From CAJPPJ01 sp963536495 (GTDB lineage Bacteria > Bacillota_I > Bacilli_A > RF39 > UBA660): 64,000 bases of DNA. Shown here in pieces: positions 43,779-52,109 of this stretch. The number at the start of each line of letters is the position of its first letter. Within the stretch, counting starts at the first letter, position 1. The notes under the pieces are model-generated. The model was not told the origin of the DNA. It saw only the letters and a program-made list of their open reading frames with translations, and searched no databases. The stretch is from contig CAUTAF010000002.1 of NCBI GenBank assembly GCA_963536495.1, forward strand, positions 1 through 64,000, written 5' to 3'. A program made the position numbers and the translations under genes.

Positions 43779-44864
43779 TTATCTTAGTTGTATATTTGCT
43801 ATATATCCACTATCTTGTTTTAAAACTTCTATTTCTTTTTTAGTTGCTTCTACATTTTCTTTCCATCTAGGAATAAGTGAATTAAAGTCATCTTGATATT
43901 CTTTTTCACCTCTTCTATCAGGTAAATTATAATTTTTAACTAAATATTCACTTAAAAAGTTAGTGTATTTTTCTGCTCCATAGATATTAACATGATTTCC
44001 ATTATAAAAATCGTATCTATAATCAAGATTCATTTGATCACTATAATCATTAGCATCTAAGAAATCTTGATTTCTAGATTTAACTATTTTTTCTATATAA
44101 TTATATTGCATTTTTTCTCTTTTTATTTGTTGATAAGGACTTACTACAAATAAAGCTTTTACTTTTCTTTCTTCTAAATAATCTAAAAGTTCATTTAATA
44201 TTTTTTCTGATTCACTTGCTATTTTAAGCTCTTCTTTAGTAACTCTATCATATTTATAAATATTCACAACTTTAGGTACTAAATAAAAACCTTTATCTAA
44301 ATTTTTATTTTTATCAAACATTATATTAAATGTTTTTCTAAAAGATGGAATACTTTCTTCAGTATGATATAAACCTAAATCTAAGTGATATGTTAAAGTT
44401 CCTTGTCTTAAATATTTAGGTACTATTTTATTAATTAAATTAAATCTATCAAGATTATATTTAAATCCTCTTAAAAATACTCTATATGATATTTCATTTG
44501 GTTCTAGAGTTTTTTCTCTATATTGAAAAGCTCTAGCATCTATTACTACTACTTTTGGTTTTTGTGTTTTTAAAAGTTCTTTTATCATTGTAGGATAAAC
44601 TTCTGCTTGAATACTATCTACTGCATAATCATATGAAGCTATCCCATATTTTTGATATGCATCGATTGGAGAATAATAAACAAACGCCGCTGATCCTCCA
44701 ATATATACCATATCTAAACTATTTTTTCTTTCTGCATATATACCAGATATATTATCTAATTGATAATTTATTGGTTTTTTTAATATTGATAAAAAGATAT
44801 AAAAATTTATAAAGACAATTAGAAACACTAGAATTTTAAAGATATTTAAAATATGTCTTTTCAT
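43779..44864 (-). CDS. SGNH/AlgJ-like extracellular acyltransferase partner, copy 2
   Basis: This 361-residue paralogue of the downstream gene has the same plan: N-terminal anchor (about 6-28), VYIGGSAAFVYYSP near 53-66, VVVIDARAFQYR, and GNHVNIYGAEKYTNFL near the C terminus, then LPDRRGEKEYQDDFNSLIPRWKE. It starts on the last base of the MBOAT stop (TAATG), so MBOAT and this protein are translationally coupled, as expected for partners. The two copies differ most in the middle (about 110-210), which may give different acceptor specificities. Confidence 0.82.
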   Translation of the reverse strand: MKRHILNIFKILVFLIVFINFYIFLSILKKPINYQLDNISGIYAERKNSLDMVYIGGSAAFVYYSPIDAYQKYGIASYDYAVDSIQAEVYPTMIKELLKTQKPKVVVIDARAFQYREKTLEPNEISYRVFLRGFKYNLDRFNLINKIVPKYLRQGTLTYHLDLGLYHTEESIPSFRKTFNIMFDKNKNLDKGFYLVPKVVNIYKYDRVTKEELKIASESEKILNELLDYLEERKVKALFVVSPYQQIKREKMQYNYIEKIVKSRNQDFLDANDYSDQMNLDYRYDFYNGNHVNIYGAEKYTNFLSEYLVKNYNLPDRRGEKEYQDDFNSLIPRWKENVEATKKEIEVLKQDSGYIANIQLR

Positions 44865-46357
44865 TAAAATCCTCCATATATAAAGTTAGCAGCATTATAA
44901 TTAGGTCCATAGTGTCCATATAATAAAATAATTGTTATAAAGAAGAATATTACTATCCATCTAAATATTAGATTTTGTTTTTCAAATCTTTCAAATACAT
45001 TTATACCTTTATAGTTTAAATAATCTACTAAAAGTACAATAAGTAACATATAACTTACTGAAAATTTAGGTAATTTTAGAAGTAAATCTATATCACTAAA
45101 GATAAATAAATGTCTAATAACACTCTTTAATTCTCTAAGTGAAGGACTACAAACTACAAACCAAACAACTAATAAAAACGAAGTAGTTCTAATCATTCTA
45201 AATAGATCAAAACTAAAGCATTCTGTTCTAATATGTAATTTTTTATTTATTTTTTCTGGTAAATTACTTCCAAGTTCTGCACCAGCAAAGAATATCCATG
45301 GAAGAAGACCTGAAGCTACTATATATTTAAATGAAACTCCATGCCATATACCAATTAATGTCCATAAGATAAATGTTGCTAAAAGAACTGTTAATTTCTT
45401 ACCAAGTTTTTTACCAAATTTTGATTTGAAGGAATCGTTTATTTTAATAAATAAATTTGATTTTAATAATGGATACATAACATAATCTTTGAAAAATCTT
45501 CCTAAAGATATATGCCATCTTCTCCAAAATTCTCCTAAATTCTTAGACATATATGGACTATCAAAGTTTTCTGGAAGTTTAACTCCATACATTTTTGATG
45601 CCCCTATTACTATATCCATACAACCAGAAAAATCATTATATATTTGAATAGCATAAAGTATTACTCCAAAAATCAAATAAAATCCTGTATATGTTTTATA
45701 ATTACTAAATATAGTAGTTACTATCACTGCTAAAGCATCAGCAATAACTAGTTTTTTCATAAGACCATAAATAACTCTATAAAATCCTTGATAAATATTT
45801 TTATATTCTAATTTATTCGTATTAAATAATTCATCTTTTACTTCGTTATATCTAGTAATTGGACCTGATATTAATACTAAATAATATGATCCAAACAATA
45901 ATACTTTAAAGAAATTTTTTTCTCTTGTTATTGTAGAATAGTAACAATCAAATATATAAGATATAAGTGATAAAGTATAATAAGATATACCAAGTGGTGC
46001 TACTAAATTAATAAATTTAAAATTTAAATTTATTTTAAATATTCTTCCAAATGTATTAAATGTAAGTGGAATAAAATTAATATACTTAAATAACCCCAGC
46101 ATTCCAATTAACATCAATATAGAAAGTATTAAAAACTTCTTTTTATGTTTTGGAAATTTCTCCATTAAGAAAGTAAATATATAAGTTATTGCTACTGCAG
46201 AGACTAAAGTAAAAAATAATTTAAACCCTACTGTAAGAACAATAAATGCTGCACTAGTTATAAGTAATTCTATCCATCTATATTTTTTAGGTAATAGATA
46301 GTATAAAATTACACTAGCAAATAAAAATATTAAAAATTTAAATGTTACTATCGACAT
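44864..46357 (-). CDS. MBOAT-family membrane O-acyltransferase (AlgI/DltB-like)
   Basis: The 497-residue polytopic protein has about ten membrane helices. MBOAT hallmarks are DFSGCMDIVIGASKMYG near 242-258, FWRRWHISLGRFFKDYVMYPL near 277-297 and the invariant His in GIWHG (about 339). AlgI and DltB pass an acyl group across the membrane to an extracellular SGNH partner. Two such partners follow directly, and an ACP, MaoC-like protein and FkbH-like protein precede it, so its donor is probably an ACP-bound short acyl. The acceptor is likely a surface glycan or teichoic-acid-like polymer; none is encoded nearby. Confidence 0.93.
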   Translation of the reverse strand: MSIVTFKFLIFLFASVILYYLLPKKYRWIELLITSAAFIVLTVGFKLFFTLVSAVAITYIFTFLMEKFPKHKKKFLILSILMLIGMLGLFKYINFIPLTFNTFGRIFKINLNFKFINLVAPLGISYYTLSLISYIFDCYYSTITREKNFFKVLLFGSYYLVLISGPITRYNEVKDELFNTNKLEYKNIYQGFYRVIYGLMKKLVIADALAVIVTTIFSNYKTYTGFYLIFGVILYAIQIYNDFSGCMDIVIGASKMYGVKLPENFDSPYMSKNLGEFWRRWHISLGRFFKDYVMYPLLKSNLFIKINDSFKSKFGKKLGKKLTVLLATFILWTLIGIWHGVSFKYIVASGLLPWIFFAGAELGSNLPEKINKKLHIRTECFSFDLFRMIRTTSFLLVVWFVVCSPSLRELKSVIRHLFIFSDIDLLLKLPKFSVSYMLLIVLLVDYLNYKGINVFERFEKQNLIFRWIVIFFFITIILLYGHYGPNYNAANFIYGGF

Positions 46358-46360
46358 AAT

Positions 46361-46786
46361 CTACTCCTCTTTTAAAAACCCTATCTTCATATTACCACGA
46401 CAAACTTTTTTATCATCTTTATCAGTTATGTAATACTTAAGTGTAATTTGTTTAAATCTTTCATCTTTTTCCACAACTTTTGCCTTTATTTTAAGAGGAG
46501 AACTTGATAAAAAGACCGGTTTTACATAATTAATTTCAACACTGTGTATTAAACTATATTCTCCAGGCATATAAACACCTGCTAACGTAGATAAAAAAGA
46601 AGATGTTAACATTCCATAAACAACTCTTTCAGGATAACCTTTCTTATTTGCATATTCTAGGTCATTATGTAAGTAATTGATATCCCCTGTTATATCTTTA
46701 AACTTATTCATCTTATCTTCAGTTATTTCATATGAAAATTCAACTTCATCTTCTATCTTTATTTCTTCAAATTTATAATGATTCAT
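46361..46786 (-). CDS. MaoC-like hot-dog-fold hydratase/dehydratase
   Basis: The 141-residue single hot-dog domain has the hydratase signature ITGDINYLHNDLEYA (about 31-45), that is G-D-x-N-x-x-H-x5-A, with the catalytic Asp and His present; the usual Pro before the hydrophobic residue is Tyr. RVVYGMLTSSFLS follows as expected. MaoC proteins hydrate or dehydrate CoA- or ACP-linked enoyl/3-hydroxyacyl groups. It is one base from the ACP gene and lacks its own ribosome site. It could remodel the ACP-linked acyl before export. Confidence 0.88.
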   Translation of the reverse strand: MNHYKFEEIKIEDEVEFSYEITEDKMNKFKDITGDINYLHNDLEYANKKGYPERVVYGMLTSSFLSTLAGVYMPGEYSLIHSVEINYVKPVFLSSSPLKIKAKVVEKDERFKQITLKYYITDKDDKKVCRGNMKIGFLKEE

Positions 46787-46787
46787 A

Positions 46788-47030
46788 TTATTTAGTTTTT
46801 TCTATGATTTTATCAACCATTTCTCCTACATTTTTAAATGCAGTTACTTCTCCCATATTAAATTTAACATGAAAATGATTTTCTATAGCTACTACTAAAT
46901 TAATATGTTCTAAACTATCCCAATCTTCTATATCATCTGCTGTTGTACTATCAGTTACATGAATTGTTTCATCATCGAAAACTTCTTGAAAAACTTCATC
47001 TAATCCTTTAAATATTTCTTCTCTTGTCAT
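46788..47030 (-). CDS. Acyl carrier protein (specialised)
   Basis: The 80-residue ACP has the phosphopantetheine site Ser39 in WDSLEHINLVVAIE. It is less acidic than a fatty-acid-synthesis ACP and its motif is DSLEH, not DSLD, as in dedicated ACPs paired with FkbH-like enzymes. It has a good AAGGAG ribosome site. FkbH lies 2 bases upstream and MaoC 1 base downstream. It would carry the acyl unit and be activated by AcpS (39744-40064). Confidence 0.92.
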   Translation of the reverse strand: MTREEIFKGLDEVFQEVFDDETIHVTDSTTADDIEDWDSLEHINLVVAIENHFHVKFNMGEVTAFKNVGEMVDKIIEKTK

Positions 47031-47032
47031 TT

Positions 47033-48838
47033 TTATTTTCTCCTTATTTCTATATATTTATTTTGATTATTATATTCTTTATTTAAATCAAGACTCCAAG
47101 TTGTATTACCTTCTTCATCTTCAGTTAATTTAGTAAATCCTTGATCTTGATAAAAATCTTTTACCATTTTATTTTTAGCTGTTGGATAATAATATCCAAT
47201 TATTTCTTTTATGTTAGCTTCTTTTGCTTTTTCTACTAACATATCAAGCATAGCTTTTTCCATATCTCTTTTTAATACTCTACAACTCATTAACCATAAA
47301 TCGATATGTAATTTATCTTCTTCTTTCTTACCGATAATTAAAGATACAACTCCATTATCCCCAAAACTATCTTCTAAACTACCATATAAAGTTATGTAAT
47401 TTTCATCTTCTGCTATTTTTTCAATATCACTTTGTGAATATCTTTTTGTAGTTAAATTAAATTGATTACTCTTATTAGTAAGTTGAGCAATTCTTGCCAT
47501 ATAAATAGGTATAAAACCTTCTATATCAGCTTTCATATTAAGAGATGTTAAATATGCTCCATAGTCTTCAAAACTAGACATAAACTTGTTTCTCAAACTA
47601 TTTTGTTTATACATTTCATTTTTTTGTAAATCTTCTTTTGTTATCTTTAACACTTCAAAATAAGCATTTCTATCAAGTGTCTTAATAGTGTTATCTGGTG
47701 TATTTATAATAGGTGTTACAACTGTCTTATTATATTGATTAATAATATTTCTTTCAGCTGGATTATCATCTACAAACACAAATGAATCCTCACCTAAATC
47801 TAATTCTTTTGCTATTTCATTAACGCTCTTATTCTTTGGTTCCCAATTAGCTTTAATAACTATAAAGTCTTCAGGTTTTAAAATAGAATCTTTAGAATTT
47901 AACCCAAGTAAAGCATTCTCTTCTTCATTTTTACTACTTATATTTAAAATTACTCCTAAATCTTTATGCATTTTTAAATATTCATGTAGTTCTTGATATG
48001 CTTCTCCTTCAGCTGTTTCTTGACCTAGTACGATGTTTTCAACACCATCATCTCCAATTATTCCACCCCATAGTGTATTATCTAAATCAAGTACAAAAGC
48101 TTTCTTATTTTTTCCATATATTGCTTTAATTATATTAGATAAATTATATGAAAAACTTGGTATTGCTGCTATATCCATAGCATATTTATACATAAACCAA
48201 TAAAATTGATTAGACCATTTATCAAGACCATATAATGAAGATACATAATTTATATCATTAATATAAAAATTTTCATGACTTTCTGCATATTCTGCAAATT
48301 TTAAATTTAATCTAGTTATAAAATTAGTTCTTCCATAAATACTAGTAGCATCTTTATTTCCAAGTAATCTAAAATATGGATAATCAAAGTTATTTTGAAT
48401 AATTACACATTTATGTGTTTGAATAGCATGATCCCACATATCTACAAATTTTTGATATTCCATCTCTAACTTGTGTTCTACTTCTTCATAAGAATCTGTT
48501 AAAGAAGGATAATTAACTATATTTTTATTTGTAGTATGAATAAATATAATATCTGGTTTAAATTCCATTAACTCTTCATTATCAAAAGTTATATCTTGCC
48601 AGTATTGATTATATTCTGATTCATAAAATGTTGGTTTTATTCCTTGATTTAACAAAAATAATTCTAAAATAAATTTAATATCACTAGTAGTAGATCCACC
48701 TAAAATAGCAATTTTCTTTTCAAGATACTTAATACCTTCTCTTGCTAATAATTCTTTTTTTATCGATTTTTTCTTCTTTAATATGTAGTCTCCATCAAAA
48801 GGATATTCTAATTCTTTCATAAGCTCCCCCACTATCAT
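47033..48838 (-). CDS. FkbH-like HAD-superfamily acyl-ACP loading enzyme
   Basis: The 601-residue protein has three parts: an N-terminal SGNH-like region with ILGGSTTS near 45-52, a HAD domain with nucleophile motif DLDNTLWGG at 251-259 and VFVDDNPAER near 353, and a C-terminal GNAT-like region (about 410-590) with TNKSNQFNLTTKR. In polyketide systems FkbH-like proteins take 1,3-bisphosphoglycerate, release the phosphate and load glyceryl onto an ACP. It is the first gene of a nine-gene operon. The ATG at 48838 has no ribosome site; an ATG at 48820 follows GGGGGAG closely and may be the true start. Confidence 0.9.
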   Translation of the reverse strand: MIVGELMKELEYPFDGDYILKKKKSIKKELLAREGIKYLEKKIAILGGSTTSDIKFILELFLLNQGIKPTFYESEYNQYWQDITFDNEELMEFKPDIIFIHTTNKNIVNYPSLTDSYEEVEHKLEMEYQKFVDMWDHAIQTHKCVIIQNNFDYPYFRLLGNKDATSIYGRTNFITRLNLKFAEYAESHENFYINDINYVSSLYGLDKWSNQFYWFMYKYAMDIAAIPSFSYNLSNIIKAIYGKNKKAFVLDLDNTLWGGIIGDDGVENIVLGQETAEGEAYQELHEYLKMHKDLGVILNISSKNEEENALLGLNSKDSILKPEDFIVIKANWEPKNKSVNEIAKELDLGEDSFVFVDDNPAERNIINQYNKTVVTPIINTPDNTIKTLDRNAYFEVLKITKEDLQKNEMYKQNSLRNKFMSSFEDYGAYLTSLNMKADIEGFIPIYMARIAQLTNKSNQFNLTTKRYSQSDIEKIAEDENYITLYGSLEDSFGDNGVVSLIIGKKEEDKLHIDLWLMSCRVLKRDMEKAMLDMLVEKAKEANIKEIIGYYYPTAKNKMVKDFYQDQGFTKLTEDEEGNTTWSLDLNKEYNNQNKYIEIRRK

Positions 48839-48852
48839 TAAAATCTACTAAA

Positions 48853-48881
48853 ATAATAACAAAAATACATTATTTTTGCAA
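48853..48881 (-). promoter_or_regulatory. Possible promoter of the FkbH operon
   Basis: TTGCAA (48876-48881), a 17-base spacer and TATTAT (48853-48858) on the minus strand, just after the thioredoxin-reductase stop. Confidence 0.45.
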
Positions 48882-48882
48882 A

Positions 48883-49761
48883 TTAAATATTGTCTTTATT
48901 TATTGAAAAAGCTGCTTCTGCACCTTCTGCGGCAGAGTTAATAATTTGATACATTCTCTTTTCTATAACATCACCTACAGCATAACATTTATCAATATTT
49001 GTCTTATAATCTTTATCTACAACTATATAATTATTCTTAATATTTAAATCTAAATTTTTTAAATATTCTATCTTAGGTATTAATCCTACATATAAAAATA
49101 CTATATCTACATTTAATTCTCTTTTGTTTGTAACTATAGATATTAAATAATTATCTCCCTTATATTCTAATATTTCTTCCCCTAAAGAAATTGTTACATT
49201 ATCTAATTCTTTAACTTTATCTACTAAAATTTTATCTGCTCTTATTTCATCTCTTACTAAAATAGTTATATCTTTTGCATATTTTGCTAAGTGAAGAGTT
49301 TCTTCAAATGCAGAGTTACCTCCACCTACTACTACGACACTTCTATTTTTAGCCATTGGTCCATCACATGTTGCACAAAATGAAATTCCTCTTCCAACAT
49401 ATTTTTCTTCGTTTAAAAGACCTAATCTTCTAAATGTTCTTCCACTAGCAATTACCAAATACTTACTTTCTAAAGTCCCATTTTTTAGCTCTAGTTTAAA
49501 GTTTTCGTTTTTTTCTACATTGATAACTTCATCATTTATAATTTCTATATCTAAAAATTTAAGATGTTCTTTAAACTTATTTGATAAATTTAAACCAGTT
49601 TCATCATATATTCCTAAATAATTATCTACTCTATTAGTAAAAACAACATTACCACCTATTAAAGATTTTTCTATTACTTTTACATTAAATCCATATCTTT
49701 TTAGATAAACTGCAGCTGATACTCCAGCTGGTCCTCCTCCTATTACTAATACATCTATCAT
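48883..49761 (-). CDS. trxB: Thioredoxin reductase-like FAD/NAD(P)H disulfide oxidoreductase
   Basis: The 292-residue protein has the FAD loop GGGPAG at 8-13, redox pair CATC at 129-132, NAD(P)-binding GGGNSA at 146-151 and the C-terminal AVGDV FAD motif near 262. The layout is that of bacterial TrxB, slightly shorter than usual (about 310). The GGGNSA-E-E dinucleotide loop lacks the classic HRR motif that follows in NADPH-specific enzymes (here ILVRDE), so cofactor or partner preference could differ, as in ferredoxin-dependent flavin thioredoxin reductases. It is divergent from the ABC exporter. Confidence 0.88.
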   Translation of the reverse strand: MIDVLVIGGGPAGVSAAVYLKRYGFNVKVIEKSLIGGNVVFTNRVDNYLGIYDETGLNLSNKFKEHLKFLDIEIINDEVINVEKNENFKLELKNGTLESKYLVIASGRTFRRLGLLNEEKYVGRGISFCATCDGPMAKNRSVVVVGGGNSAFEETLHLAKYAKDITILVRDEIRADKILVDKVKELDNVTISLGEEILEYKGDNYLISIVTNKRELNVDIVFLYVGLIPKIEYLKNLDLNIKNNYIVVDKDYKTNIDKCYAVGDVIEKRMYQIINSAAEGAEAAFSINKDNI

Positions 49762-49837
49762 TTTATCTCCTTATCTTCCAATTAAAATTATATACAATGA
49801 AGATATAAAAGTATACAATTAAATTGGAGGAATTTTT

Positions 49838-50731
49838 ATGTTAAAAGTAGAACAAGTTTCTAAAAAATATGGTAATAAAACAGTTCTTAACAAAATAAGT
49901 TTTAATTTAAAAAAGGGAGACTGTTTTGGTTTACTAGGATCTAACGGTGCTGGTAAATCTACTACTATTAGAATTATCTTGGGGATTTTAAATAAAAGTG
50001 ATGGTAAAGTTACCTATAATGATCAAGAAGTATCAAGAAAGTCAGTTAACTTTGGATATTTACCTGAAGAAAGGGGACTTTATCCAAAAACTAAAGTAAT
50101 AGATCAATTGTTATATTTTGCAGCATTAAAAAATATGCCAAAAGATAAAGCATTAAAAGAAATAAACGAACTTGCTAAAATATTAAAAGTTGAAGAATAT
50201 TTAAATATGGAAGCTGAAAAATTATCAAAAGGTAATCAACAAAAAGTTCAAATCTTAATAGCGTTTCAAAATGATCCAGAACTTATTATTTTAGATGAAC
50301 CGTTTTCTGGTTTAGATCCTGTTAACTCTTTATTAGTAGCAGATCTTATAAAGAAGAAAAAGAAAGATAAAATAATCGTGTTATCTTCACATCAAATGTC
50401 TATAGTTGAAGAATTTTGTACTGATATTTTAATACTTGATAGAGGTATAACAAAACTTAAAGGTAATTTAATAAATATTAAGAACGAATATTCTGATTCT
50501 AAACTAGAAGTTGTAACAATTAAAGATATTGATGAAAAAATTAAAAAAGCTAAACTAGATATAATAAATAAAGTTGGTAGTAGTTACACACTAAGTATTA
50601 AAAATAAAGATGATGCTTATAAACTTTTAAAACTATTAGATGATAATGATCAAGTGATTAAATTTGAAATATTAAAACCTAATTTAAATGATATATTTAT
50701 ATCTACAGTTGGAGGTAAAGAAAATGATTAA
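49838..50731 (+). CDS. ABC transporter ATP-binding protein, NatA-like
   Basis: The 297-residue ATPase has Walker A GSNGAGKST near 34-42, Q-loop region YLPEERGLYPKTKV near 76-89, a signature LSKGNQQKVQ near 132-141, Walker B LIILDEPFSGLDP near 150-162 and a switch His in SSHQ. The PEERGLYP segment and the C-terminal extension are typical of NatA-type sodium or drug exporters. It has a GGAGG ribosome site. The permease gene overlaps its end by 8 bases. The substrate is not certain. Confidence 0.93.
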   Translation: MLKVEQVSKKYGNKTVLNKISFNLKKGDCFGLLGSNGAGKSTTIRIILGILNKSDGKVTYNDQEVSRKSVNFGYLPEERGLYPKTKVIDQLLYFAALKNMPKDKALKEINELAKILKVEEYLNMEAEKLSKGNQQKVQILIAFQNDPELIILDEPFSGLDPVNSLLVADLIKKKKKDKIIVLSSHQMSIVEEFCTDILILDRGITKLKGNLINIKNEYSDSKLEVVTIKDIDEKIKKAKLDIINKVGSSYTLSIKNKDDAYKLLKLLDDNDQVIKFEILKPNLNDIFISTVGGKEND

Positions 50732-51968
50732 TGTTATTAAATTTACTTTTAAAGAATTAACTAAAAATAAAGCTTATAAACTAACTACTTTATTCTTAGT
50801 AGCACTTATAGTAATATTTTTTAATATTCCAAATATAAGTCGTTATTTTAATAAAAATGAAGGTAATAAACCTAAAACTACAGAAAAAGAAACTATATAC
50901 ATATATGATGAAAATAAAGTTTTAAACATTATAAAAGAAGATCTTAATAAACATCAATATTATAAATTTGTAATATTAAATGAAAAAGCTGATATAAATA
51001 AATTAAGTAAAGATGTTAATGATAAGAATAGTATTGTTTATATCGTAAAAAATACTGATTTAAAGAATCTAACTATTTCTAATTTAAAAAGTAATAATAA
51101 TAGATTATCTTTTGAAAACAGTGATATAAATCAATATATAAATAGTTCTTATAAAAGATATCTTATTAATAAACTTAATATAAATGATAACGAAAAAGAG
51201 ATATTATCAAAAGATATTTACTTTATAAGAGAAGAAACAGTAAAAGAAGCTGGTGATATAAACAAAAACACTAATATTGCAATGTTTGGTATGGTATTTA
51301 TCTTTTATATAGTATTATTTTATTCTATAGCAGTAGGTTCAAGTATTACTACTGAAAAAACTAATAAAGTTGTAGAAACACTACTTACTTCTACTTCACC
51401 ACTTAATATTATAGTTGGTAAGGTTATAGGTGTTGGTCTTACTGGAATATTACAAATGTCTATATTAATAGTAACTGCTATTATATCTTCACAAGTATTT
51501 TTACCTAAAGAATATATGAATATGTTACTTCTTAATATTAACTTATCACCTATTATTATATTAGGATTCTTATATTATTTCATATTTGGATTCTTATTAT
51601 ATGCATTTTTAATAGCATGTGTAGGTGCAACTGTTACAAAACAAGAAGAAATACAACAAGCACAAACTCCATTTTCATTATTGTTGATGATTGGATTTTA
51701 TCTATCTATATTTTCTAGTAACTCTAAAGGTTTATTAAATACTGTAGCAACTTATTTACCTCTATCTTCACCATTTATTAATACGATGAATTTACTATCT
51801 AGAAAGCTATCTTTAATAGATACTCTACTTCCTATGTTAGTATTGTTGATATCAACTATAATAATTGCTTACTTCTCATCAGTATTATATAAAAAAGTAA
51901 TAATGAACTATGGAACAAGAATAAAAGGAATATCTTTATTAAAAGAATTATTTAAAAAAGAAGATTAA
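50724..51968 (+). CDS. ABC-2 type permease, NatB-like
   Basis: The 414-residue permease has an N-terminal helix (about 16-33), a large extracytoplasmic domain (about 35-185) and a five-helix C-terminal bundle beginning NTNIAMFGMVFIFYIVLFYSIAVGSS, with the cytoplasmic EKTNKVVETLLTSTSP hallmark of ABC-2 exporters. An upstream in-frame start (50688) is rejected because a GGAGG ribosome site lies 8 bases before the ATG at 50724. The ATGATTAA overlap couples it to the ATPase. With the ATPase it forms a NatAB-like efflux system for Na+ or a peptide/drug. Confidence 0.92.
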   Translation: MINVIKFTFKELTKNKAYKLTTLFLVALIVIFFNIPNISRYFNKNEGNKPKTTEKETIYIYDENKVLNIIKEDLNKHQYYKFVILNEKADINKLSKDVNDKNSIVYIVKNTDLKNLTISNLKSNNNRLSFENSDINQYINSSYKRYLINKLNINDNEKEILSKDIYFIREETVKEAGDINKNTNIAMFGMVFIFYIVLFYSIAVGSSITTEKTNKVVETLLTSTSPLNIIVGKVIGVGLTGILQMSILIVTAIISSQVFLPKEYMNMLLLNINLSPIIILGFLYYFIFGFLLYAFLIACVGATVTKQEEIQQAQTPFSLLLMIGFYLSIFSSNSKGLLNTVATYLPLSSPFINTMNLLSRKLSLIDTLLPMLVLLISTIIIAYFSSVLYKKVIMNYGTRIKGISLLKELFKKED

Positions 51969-51992
51969 ACTTTAAAAAGTTTAATCTTTTTT
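51963..51992 (+). terminator. Terminator of the ABC exporter operon
   Basis: Perfect 9-bp arms GATTAAACT/AGTTTAATC (51963-51971, 51978-51986), then TTTTTT; it overlaps the stop codon. Confidence 0.85.
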
Positions 51993-51997
51993 AATAT

Positions 51998-52025
51998 TTG
52001 AATTTTTTTCTCATTATGTTATAAT
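51998..52025 (+). promoter_or_regulatory. Promoter of the RNase J gene
   Basis: TTGAAT (51998-52003), a 16-base spacer and a TG-preceded TATAAT (52020-52025). An A/U-only hairpin (about 52064-52086) lies in the leader. Confidence 0.6.
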
Positions 52026-52109
52026 TAGTTAGTCTTTTAACTTTATAATTTAGTTTAAAAATCAAAAAAGAAGCACATTCTTTTTTATGTGATAATAAAA
52101 GGAGGAAAA

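Noticed and set aside
49762..49837. CCAATT-containing inverted repeat between trxB and the ABC exporter as an operator
   Set aside because: The half-sites are imperfect and AT-rich, and one overlaps the ribosome site; no regulator gene is adjacent.
50688..50723. Earlier start of the ABC permease
   Set aside because: It lies deep in the ATPase gene without a ribosome site; GGAGG precedes the ATG at 50724.
52064..52086. Hairpin in the RNase J leader as an attenuator
   Set aside because: The stem is all A/U apart from one pair and there is no competing fold; stability is too low to claim regulation.
52089..52109. GTG start for RNase J
   Set aside because: The AGGAGG lies inside this stretch, so it belongs to the ATG at 52110.
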